From Ruminococcus sp. (GTDB lineage: Bacteria; Bacillota; Clostridia; Oscillospirales; Ruminococcaceae): a DNA stretch of 38,490 nucleotides. A program made the position numbers and the translations under genes. The DNA lies in NCBI GenBank assembly GCA_015066815.1, contig SVNR01000027.1, forward strand, positions 1 through 38,490. Direction: 5' to 3'. Below, in pieces: positions 31,986 to 38,490 of this stretch; positions within the stretch are counted from its first letter, which is position 1, and every line of letters starts with the position of its first letter. Below the pieces are notes generated by a model that worked only from the letters and a program-made list of their open reading frames with translations, ran no database searches and was not told where the DNA came from.

Positions 31986-34604
31986 ATGAAAAAAGAACTT
32001 CAGAAGGTATATGATCCGGGTAATGTAGAGGACAGAATCTATAAGTACTGGGTTGACAAGAATTGTTTCAGAGCAGAGGTTGACAGAACAAAAAAACCAT
32101 ACACTATTGTTATTCCTCCTCCGAACATTACAGGACAGCTGCATATGGGTCACGCGCTTGACGAGACACTTCAGGATATACTTATCAGATACAAGAGAAT
32201 GTCAGGATATGCAACTCTCTGGCTTCCGGGTACAGACCACGCTTCTATAGCGACAGAGGCGAAGATAGTAGAGGCTATGAAAAAAGACGGTGTTACAAAA
32301 GATGACATCGGCAGAGACGGCTTCATGGAACGTGCGTGGAAGTGGAAGGAGCAGTATGGCGGACGTATAGTTGAACAGCTCAAGAAGCTTGGTTCATCAT
32401 GCGACTGGTCAAGAGAACGCTTCACAATGGATGAGGGCTGTAACAAGGCTGTTAAGGAGGTTTTTGTAAAGCTCTATGACAAGGGTCTTATATACAGAGG
32501 AGAGAGAATAATCAACTGGTGTCCTGAGTGTAAGACATCTATCTCTGACGCAGAAGTTGAGTATGAAGATCAGGCAGGACATTTCTGGCACCTCAGATAC
32601 AAGCTCAGTGACGGTTCAGGATATCTTGAGCTTGCAACAACACGTCCGGAAACACTTCTCGGAGATACAGCTGTTGCAGTAAACCCGAACGATGAAAGAT
32701 ACAAGGAGCTCATCGGAAAGACTGTTATTCTCCCTATCGTTCACCGTGAGATACCGATAGTTGCAGATGACTATGTTGAAATGGACTTTGGTACAGGCGT
32801 AGTTAAGATAACACCGGCTCATGACCCTAACGATTTTGAAGTAGGGCTTCGTCACAATCTTCCGATAATAAACGTAATGACTGATGAGGCAAAGATCACA
32901 GAGGATTATCCGAAGTATGCCGGAATGGACAGATACGATGCAAGAAAGGCGATAGTTGCAGATCTCGAGGCAGAGGGAGCACTTGTAAAGATCGAGGATT
33001 ATAGCCATAACGTAGGAACCTGCTATCGCTGCTCAACAACTGTTGAGCCAAGAGTATCAAAGCAGTGGTTCGTTAAGATGGCACCTCTTGCACAGCCTGC
33101 TATAGACGCAGTAAAGAACGGTGAAACAAAGTTTGTTCCTGAGAGATTCAACAAGATATACTTCCACTGGCTTGAAAACATCAAGGACTGGTGTATTTCA
33201 CGTCAGCTCTGGTGGGGACATCAGATACCTGCGTTTTACTGTGACTGCTGCGGAAAAATGACAGTAACAAAAGAAAACTCTGCAGTATGTCCTTCATGCG
33301 GAAAGCCGATGCGTCAGGATCCTGATACCCTTGATACATGGTTCAGCTCAGCACTCTGGCCGTTCTCAACTCTCGGCTGGCCTGATAAAACAGAAGATCT
33401 TGATTTCTTCTATCCTACAAACACTCTTGTTACAGGCTATGATATCATATTCTTCTGGGTAGTAAGAATGATGTTCTCAGGAATAGAACATATGGGAAAG
33501 GTTCCTTTTGATACTGTACTTATTCACGGTCTTGTACGTGACTCACAGGGAAGAAAGATGTCAAAATCCCTCGGAAACGGTATAGATCCTCTTGAGGTTA
33601 TTGCTGAATACGGTGCTGACGCACTCAGATTTACTCTTGCTACAGGTAACTCACCGGGAAATGACATGCGTTATATGGAGGAAAAGGTAAAGGCTTCAAG
33701 AAACTTTGCAAACAAGCTCTGGAACGCTTCAAGATTTATCATGATGAATCTTCCTGATGACTTCAGATTTGACGGACTTCCGGAAAATCTCAATATAGAG
33801 GATAAGTGGATAATAAGCAAGTTCAACGATCTTGCTAAAGCTGTAAACGATAATCTCGATAATTTTGAGCTTGGCGTTGCAGTATCAAAGCTTTACGACT
33901 TTATCTGGGATGTATACTGTGACTGGTATATTGAGCTTACAAAGCCAAGAATCATGGCAGGCGGAGAAACTATGGCTTCTGCACAGGCTGTTCTTGTATT
34001 TATCATGCAGGGTATGCTCAAGCTTCTCCATCCGTTTATGCCATTCATAACAGAAGAGATATGGCAGACTCTTACTAACGGCGAAGCACCTATCATGCTT
34101 GAAAAGTTCCCTGTTTTTGAAGAAGCACTTTCTTACAAGGCAGAGGAAGAGGATTTTGAAAAGGTTATTGCTGTTATCAGAGAAATAAGAAACAGAAGAA
34201 CAGAGATGAATATCCCTCCTTCAGTAAAGGCAAATGTATTTATTGAAACAGAGCTTACAGACCTCTTCAAGAGCTGTTCTATGTTCTTTGAAAAAATGGC
34301 GTTCGCCGCTTCTGTACAGGTAGAAACAAGCTTTGAGCTTGAAGATGCAGTAACTGCAGTTACCGACAGTGCACGTGCGTTTATCCCTATGAACGAGCTT
34401 GTAGACAAGGACAAGGAGCTTGCCCGTCTTAACAAGGAAAAGGAAAAGGTTCAGAAGGACATTGACTTCCTTTCAGGAAAGCTCAACAATCAGGGCTTTA
34501 TCGCAAAAGCACCGGAAAAGCTTATCGAAGCTGAAAAGGCAAAGCTTGCAAAGGCAGAAGAAAAGATGCAGAAGATAAACCAGTCTATCGAAAGCCTGAA
34601 GTAA
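31986..34604 (+). CDS. valS: Valyl-tRNA synthetase
   Basis: 872 residues from ATG 31986, with ATG 31974 as the alternative; AAAGGA just before favours the second ATG. Class I motifs: PPNITGQLHMGHAL (HIGH) near 50 and GRKMSKSLGNG (KMSKS at about 524). A zinc-binding Cys segment (CDCCGKM ... CPSCGKPM), the editing domain and the C-terminal coiled-coil tRNA arm (LARLNKEKEKVQKDIDFL) are present. It charges tRNA-Val and edits Thr. No T-box leader is possible in the 30-bp gap, so control must come from upstream of the DUF1015 gene. Confidence 0.97.
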   Translation: MKKELQKVYDPGNVEDRIYKYWVDKNCFRAEVDRTKKPYTIVIPPPNITGQLHMGHALDETLQDILIRYKRMSGYATLWLPGTDHASIATEAKIVEAMKKDGVTKDDIGRDGFMERAWKWKEQYGGRIVEQLKKLGSSCDWSRERFTMDEGCNKAVKEVFVKLYDKGLIYRGERIINWCPECKTSISDAEVEYEDQAGHFWHLRYKLSDGSGYLELATTRPETLLGDTAVAVNPNDERYKELIGKTVILPIVHREIPIVADDYVEMDFGTGVVKITPAHDPNDFEVGLRHNLPIINVMTDEAKITEDYPKYAGMDRYDARKAIVADLEAEGALVKIEDYSHNVGTCYRCSTTVEPRVSKQWFVKMAPLAQPAIDAVKNGETKFVPERFNKIYFHWLENIKDWCISRQLWWGHQIPAFYCDCCGKMTVTKENSAVCPSCGKPMRQDPDTLDTWFSSALWPFSTLGWPDKTEDLDFFYPTNTLVTGYDIIFFWVVRMMFSGIEHMGKVPFDTVLIHGLVRDSQGRKMSKSLGNGIDPLEVIAEYGADALRFTLATGNSPGNDMRYMEEKVKASRNFANKLWNASRFIMMNLPDDFRFDGLPENLNIEDKWIISKFNDLAKAVNDNLDNFELGVAVSKLYDFIWDVYCDWYIELTKPRIMAGGETMASAQAVLVFIMQGMLKLLHPFMPFITEEIWQTLTNGEAPIMLEKFPVFEEALSYKAEEEDFEKVIAVIREIRNRRTEMNIPPSVKANVFIETELTDLFKSCSMFFEKMAFAASVQVETSFELEDAVTAVTDSARAFIPMNELVDKDKELARLNKEKEKVQKDIDFLSGKLNNQGFIAKAPEKLIEAEKAKLAKAEEKMQKINQSIESLK

Positions 34605-34622
34605 AAAACTAAAAAAATTCAG

Positions 34623-34659
34623 AAACGGCTGTGTCATATACCGATACAGCCGTTTTTTT
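34623..34659 (+). terminator. Terminator just before folC
   Basis: Arms AAACGGCTGT (34623-34632) and ACAGCCGTTT (34646-34655) with T-run 34653-34659. The folC ribosome binding site (AAGGAG) begins 1-2 bases later, leaving no space for a promoter after the terminator. Confidence 0.88.
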
Positions 34660-34674
34660 AAAGGAGTATGAAAA

Positions 34675-35922
34675 ATGAATTATACAGAAGCTATGGAGTT
34701 TATAAACAGCTTTACAAAGTCAGGCGGAAAAGTAAGAGATCTCAGCCGTGCTGAAAAACTCCTTGATAAACTCGGAAATCCGCACAGATCATTGAAGTTT
34801 GTTCATATTGCAGGAACAAACGGAAAAGGCTCTGTTCTTGAGCTTGCCTCCCGTTCGCTTATAAACGCAGGATACAAAACAGGTCAGTTTACCTCACCGT
34901 ATATGGTATGTTATGAAGACAGGATAAGGATAAACGGTGAAAATATTTCGGAGGAGAGTGTAGCAAAGTATGCTTCCGAGGTAGCAGAAGCTGTAAACGA
35001 CGAAAGCTATTCTCAGTTTGAGATAACAATGGCTGTTGCGTTACTATATTTTGCTGCAGAAAAATGTGATATAGTATTTTTGGAAGCCGGTATAGGCGGA
35101 CTTTTTGACTGCACAAACGTTATAGAAGCACCGCTTGTTTCCGTAATAACTTCAATATCACTTGATCATACAAATATTTTAGGAAAAACGATACAGGAGA
35201 TAGCTATACAGAAGGCAGGCATAATAAAGTACGGCAGACCTGTAGTCATAGCATGGAACAATAAAAGCGTGATGCAGATTTTTCAGAAGGAGTGCATATT
35301 CAAGGATTCTCTTCTTATAGTTCCGTACGAGGATGAGTTTGAAAAATGCCGTACAGACGCAGACGGAGGAAGGTTTATATACAACGGAACAAAGTATACT
35401 CTGAAAATGCACGGCAGACATCAGATAATAAATGCTGCAGTGGCAATAAAGGTTATAGAGGTTCTTAGCAGCGAAGGATTTGACATAGACGATGAAGATG
35501 TGCAGAAGGCGTTCGCAGAAGTTCAGGTTCCTTCACGTGTAGAGGTCATAAAGGGTGAGCCTGATGTGATAATAGATGGAGGACATAACCCTGACGGCAT
35601 CAGCGCACTTTTGTCTGCGCTGGCGTCTATGGGAATAGAAAAGCCTGTTTTCATATTCGGTATGGTAAACAGCAAGGATGTATCCACAGCAGCTTCGCTT
35701 ATCTCTTCGTATGCAGGAGCGGTAATATGTGTTGATGGTTTTTCTCCTGATTGTGTGGACAGGGAAAAGCTTGCAGAGCTGATAAGCTGTCCGAAATATA
35801 TAGCTGACTCTTCATCGGCTGTAACACTTGCAAAAATGACTGCACGAAAAGAAAACAGTGCTGTAGTAGTATGCGGATCACTGTATATGACAGAGCAGTA
35901 TCGGGCTATGCTCTATAAATAA
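34675..35922 (+). CDS. folC: Folylpolyglutamate synthase / dihydrofolate synthase
   Basis: 415 residues. P-loop HIAGTNGKGSV (45-55), SPYMVCYEDRIRINGE, EAGIGGLFDCTN, SISLDHTNILG and DGGHNPDG are FolC signatures, ordered as in the family. It adds glutamates to folates and may also join dihydropteroate and Glu. It lies 70 bp after valS, behind a terminator, so expression relies on read-through or an internal promoter in valS. After it, 35923-36098 contains no gene that I can see. Confidence 0.94.
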   Translation: MNYTEAMEFINSFTKSGGKVRDLSRAEKLLDKLGNPHRSLKFVHIAGTNGKGSVLELASRSLINAGYKTGQFTSPYMVCYEDRIRINGENISEESVAKYASEVAEAVNDESYSQFEITMAVALLYFAAEKCDIVFLEAGIGGLFDCTNVIEAPLVSVITSISLDHTNILGKTIQEIAIQKAGIIKYGRPVVIAWNNKSVMQIFQKECIFKDSLLIVPYEDEFEKCRTDADGGRFIYNGTKYTLKMHGRHQIINAAVAIKVIEVLSSEGFDIDDEDVQKAFAEVQVPSRVEVIKGEPDVIIDGGHNPDGISALLSALASMGIEKPVFIFGMVNSKDVSTAASLISSYAGAVICVDGFSPDCVDREKLAELISCPKYIADSSSAVTLAKMTARKENSAVVVCGSLYMTEQYRAMLYK

Positions 35923-36098
35923 CATATTTTTTAGCTTTATAACAGCCGGAAAAATATAAAAAGTGAAATAACATTTAAGTATGATGATGTTTTTGCGAGA
36001 AAACAAAAGAAAATAAGAGTTTTCGGAGAGCGGATTTTTAAAATCACCGTAAATCAGAAAAAATATCTTAAAATCGTTTTAAATAATTAAAAATACGA

Positions 36099-36127
36099 TT
36101 GACAAATCAAATCAATGCGTGTATAAT
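36099..36127 (+). promoter_or_regulatory. Strong consensus promoter of rplM-rpsI
   Basis: TTGACA (36099-36104), 17 bp, TATAAT (36122-36127): all 12 consensus bases. An inverted repeat AATCGT/ACGATT (36072-36077 and 36095-36100) overlaps the -35. Start of transcription near 36134. Confidence 0.92.
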
Positions 36128-36133
36128 AGATAT

Positions 36134-36240
36134 TGTTGTGTTGCGATAATACTGAATAATTGCCGTTTAAGGCTTTCTTGCGAATGTTTGGTTTATCGGC
36201 ATTAATCATTTAAAAATATATTTTTTAAAAAAACGGAGGA
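36134..36240 (+). ncRNA. Probable L13 ribosomal protein leader
   Basis: The ~110-nt leader of rplM contains TGCCG (about 36161-36165) pairing with CGGCA further down, and an inner GCCGTTTAAGGC hairpin. Firmicutes carry an L13-binding leader at this position (Rfam L13_leader). The assignment rests on position and on stems found by eye. Confidence 0.55.
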
Positions 36241-36247
36241 ATCGGAT

Positions 36248-36676
36248 ATGTCAACTTATATGGCTAAATCAGGCGAAGTAAGCCGCAAGTGGTATATTTT
36301 AGACGCAGAAGGCAAGCCGCTCGGTAGAGTTGCTGCTAAGGCTGCTCATATTTTAAGAGGTAAGCATAAGCCAACATACACACCACACGTAGATTGTGGA
36401 GATCACGTAATCATCATCAACTGTGAAAAGGCTATTCTCACAGGTAAGAAGCTTGAGCAGAAGAAGTATTACTGGCACACAGGCTGGATCGGCGGACTTA
36501 AGTCAGAAAGCTACAAGGACTTAATGGCTAACAAGGCTGACAAGGCAATGAAGATCGCAGTAAACGGTATGCTGCCAAATACTACACTCGGCAGAGCAGC
36601 ACTTACACGTTTAAGAGTATACAAGGGTGCAGAACACAAGCAGGCAGCTCAGAAGCCAGAAGTTTGTGAATTCTAA
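36248..36676 (+). CDS. rplM: 50S ribosomal protein L13
   Basis: 142 residues with a good GGAGG site. [49 protein letters not shown] and [11 protein letters not shown] are L13 signatures. First gene of the conserved rplM-rpsI pair, probably self-regulated through its leader. Confidence 0.98.
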   Translation: MSTYMAKSGEVSRKWYILDAEGKPLGRVAAKAAHILRGKHKPTYTPHVDCGDHVIIINCEKAILTGKKLEQKKYYWHTGWIGGLKSESYKDLMANKADKAMKIAVNGMLPNTTLGRAALTRLRVYKGAEHKQAAQKPEVCEF

Positions 36677-36693
36677 GAAAGGAGCTTATTAAT

Positions 36694-37095
36694 ATGTACG
36701 AATCAAAACAGAAATACTACTACGGAACAGGCAGAAGAAAGCATTCTGTAGCAAGAGTTAGAGTATATAACGGAACAGGTAAGATCACAATCAACGACAG
36801 AGATATCGACGATTATTTTGGTCTTGAAACATTAAAGCTTATCGTTCGTCAGCCTATGGCACTTACAGAGACAATGGGCAAGTTTGACATTGTCTGCACA
36901 GTAACAGGCGGCGGTGTAACAGGTCAGGCAGGCGCTATCAGACACGGTTTATCACGTGCATTACTCCTTTTCAACCCTGAACTTCGTCCTGCACTTAAGG
37001 CAGCTGGTTTCCTCACTCGTGACCCAAGAATGAAGGAAAGAAAGAAGTACGGTCTCAAGGCTGCTCGTCGTGCACCACAGTTCTCAAAGAGATAA
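36694..37095 (+). CDS. rpsI: 30S ribosomal protein S9
   Basis: 133 residues with GGAG upstream of [19 protein letters not shown] at the start, [20 protein letters not shown] in the centre and the invariant C-terminal tail ending RRAPQFSKR identify S9. The tail reaches the P-site tRNA. It is 17 bp after rplM, co-transcribed. Confidence 0.98.
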   Translation: MYESKQKYYYGTGRRKHSVARVRVYNGTGKITINDRDIDDYFGLETLKLIVRQPMALTETMGKFDIVCTVTGGGVTGQAGAIRHGLSRALLLFNPELRPALKAAGFLTRDPRMKERKKYGLKAARRAPQFSKR

Positions 37096-37200
37096 TTTCT
37101 TCCCTATCGGGAGTATTCAAAATCACGTATTTACGCTTTTTTGTTCGGTTCGGGCTTATCTGAGATATGGTGAATTTCGGACAGTAACTAACAAGTATTC

Positions 37201-37234
37201 AAGGCATTCATCGTTAGGTGGATGCCTTATTTTA
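37201..37234 (+). terminator. Terminator after rpsI
   Basis: AAGGCATTCA (37201-37210) pairs with TGGATGCCTT (37219-37228), one T-G wobble, followed by ATTTTAAT. It is 105 bp after the rpsI stop; a smaller TCCC/GGGA hairpin lies nearer the stop. After it, 37235-37346 is A/T-rich with no gene. Confidence 0.7.
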
Positions 37235-37346
37235 ATCTAAATATATAATCAAATATAAATAATGCATAAATATTATAGTATAATTCAATAAAAAACACAG
37301 TAAAAAATAATATCAGAATTCGACTGTGATGAATGGAGTGAGTTTT

Positions 37347-37709
37347 ATGATTTTTAAGATTAAGAATTTCGGTAAAATCGCTGAGGCAAATATCAAACTT
37401 GACGGCATCACTGTCATTTGTGGTGATAACAACACTGGCAAAAGTACAGTTGGCAAAGCATTGTTTTCGTTCTTTAACGCTTTAACTGACTATAAGAATA
37501 AAATAGATGTGCAAAAAAATAATAAATTAAGAGCCGCAATAAGAAGTTATGCTTCTGATTTTATGGATTTGCCTGTGAAAGTTCTCTATCCTGAAAACTC
37601 TATGGAATTCATTTCTGAACATGACAATCATTTTTCTTTAGAGGAAGTCAAAGAGTTTTTAGAGTTAAACAACGATTTTACGAGGCTTTTGGGTTTTACT
37701 CAGGGCTAA
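37347..37709 (+). pseudogene. N-terminal remnant of an AAA/OLD-type ATPase
   Basis: 120 residues from ATG 37347 with GGAG 8 bases upstream. It begins IFKIKNFGKIAEANIKLDGITVICG and has a good Walker A, GDNNTGKST (26-34). Proteins starting this way (AAA_15/AAA_23 or OLD-like ATPases, often in anti-phage systems) usually run to 400-700 residues with Walker B and a nuclease part. Here the frame stops soon after the first helices and nothing downstream resumes it. It is therefore probably a truncated remnant. Composition is more A/T-rich than the core genes. Confidence 0.65.
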
Positions 37710-37734
37710 TAATATATAGAGAGTAGTGATTTAA

Positions 37735-38388
37735 TTGAAAAAAGCGTTGATATTACTTTCTGTAATGGTATGCTCATTTTTAATAGGATGCAGCCGGTCA
37801 GAAAATAACAGTCAGATACATAACTCTGATAACATAAGCATAATAGAAGCTGATGAGTATTTTTATTCTAAAAAAATAGAGTTAAATAAAGATATAAAAA
37901 TCAAAAGTATATCGTTTATAGACGATGTTATTTATTATATAGGTGAAAACCAAAATCCGAAATATAATATTGAATCACAAATGATAAACACTGATAAAGA
38001 ATCATTTATGTTATCTGTTATGAAAGATTGCAAATATAATATTAGAAATATATGCTGTGATAAAAAAAACGAGAAAGTTTATTATGCAGTAGGTATTAAC
38101 GGTGATGAGGATATTGTATTATCAAAATGCAATTCTGATATTGACGAATTTGAATGTTATACAAAATTCTCAAACGAAATATATCCTGATGTACTCTGGT
38201 ATAATAATTACAACATTTTTTTTGCATATCATTTAAATAAAAAATTATATATTGATATTTATGATGACTCTTTAAAACCTGTTGACCAGAAGATAGTTGA
38301 TTGTTTTTCCGATGATAGTTTTATTTACGATATAAAACTATTTGATAATGGAAAATACGGGTGGTTTGAAATTGTCAATATTACTTGA
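37735..38388 (+). CDS. Predicted lipoprotein of unknown function
   Basis: 217 residues from a TTG start with only a weak ribosome binding site (AGAGAG). The N-terminus is a lipoprotein signal peptide: MKKALILLSVMVCSFLIGC with the lipobox Cys at 19. The mature part is rich in Asn, Asp, Ile, Lys and Tyr, with repeated short beta-like strands (for example IDDVIYYIGENQN and DVLWYNNYNIFF), which hints at a beta-propeller-like surface protein. I recognise no family. Codon use is strongly A/T-biased compared with the ribosomal genes, so it may be acquired DNA. Confidence 0.65.
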   Translation: MKKALILLSVMVCSFLIGCSRSENNSQIHNSDNISIIEADEYFYSKKIELNKDIKIKSISFIDDVIYYIGENQNPKYNIESQMINTDKESFMLSVMKDCKYNIRNICCDKKNEKVYYAVGINGDEDIVLSKCNSDIDEFECYTKFSNEIYPDVLWYNNYNIFFAYHLNKKLYIDIYDDSLKPVDQKIVDCFSDDSFIYDIKLFDNGKYGWFEIVNIT

Positions 38389-38427
38389 CAACTTTTTCTC
38401 CAAAAATTTTAAAAATAAAATTGTAGT

Positions 38428-38483
38428 GGCATAAATTTGTTCTGTAAATAGCTAACCTTTTGCAGTCAATAAGCTTTTATGCC
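38428..38483. repeat. Inverted repeat at the right edge
   Basis: GGCATAAA (38428-38435) and TTTATGCC (38476-38483), 8 bp, 40 bp apart. It follows the lipoprotein gene by 40 bp. It could be a weak terminator or an element boundary; the window ends too soon to tell. Confidence 0.35.
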
Positions 38484-38490
38484 GCGAAAG

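Overview
The window looks like chromosomal DNA of a low-GC, spore-lineage member of the Clostridia, most like a ruminococcal (Oscillospiraceae) genome. The pointers are a SpoIIGA/SigE sporulation pair, type III glutamine synthetase (GlnN), a DUF951 protein beside prfA, DUF6382-FHA and DUF6514 family proteins, AGGAGG ribosome binding sites and A/T-rich intergenic DNA. The genus assignment is inference; there is no rRNA gene in the window and I recognised no tRNA gene.

Layout. (1) 1-786: the 3' end of an unidentified gene, an inverted repeat, and a membrane-anchored protein with a nuclease-toxin-like C-terminal domain. (2) 999-8690: a Ter stress-response operon driven by a perfect TTGACA-N17-TATAAT promoter with a foldable leader. 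It encodes a TerY-like vWA protein, a PP2C phosphatase, an atypical kinase with a zinc ribbon, a Ca2+ P-type ATPase and two TerD proteins. (3) 8695-9309: a YdjM-like membrane protein on the minus strand. (4) 9570-14193: a housekeeping operon yyzM-prfA-sua5-coaE-M18 aminopeptidase. (5) 14194-15980: spoIIGA and sigE, each with its own unusually spaced promoter. (6) 16058-17308: DUF6382-FHA protein. (7) Minus strand 17400-23780: ABC-F ATPase, glnN with an attenuator-like leader, and ddl-murF. (8) 23912-30364: recD2-comF-mreB-like and two G3E (CobW-type) GTPases, one with a His/Cys-rich repeat tract and one fused to a DUF1980-like domain. (9) 30357-35922: DUF6514 (minus), DUF1015, valS, folC. (10) 36099-37230: rplM-rpsI with a strong promoter and a probable L13 leader. 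(11) 37240-38490: an A/T-rich tail with a truncated AAA ATPase remnant and a lipoprotein, which looks like the edge of an accessory region.

Most interesting signals: the glnN leader, where a hexaloop hairpin and a terminator hairpin are mutually exclusive; a ~50-bp dispersed element at 844-895 and 9341-9391 whose outer stem appears to covary; the linked G3E GTPases with metal-handling accessory domains; and the complete Ter triad linked to a calcium pump. All homology calls come from reading motifs and have not been tested by database search.
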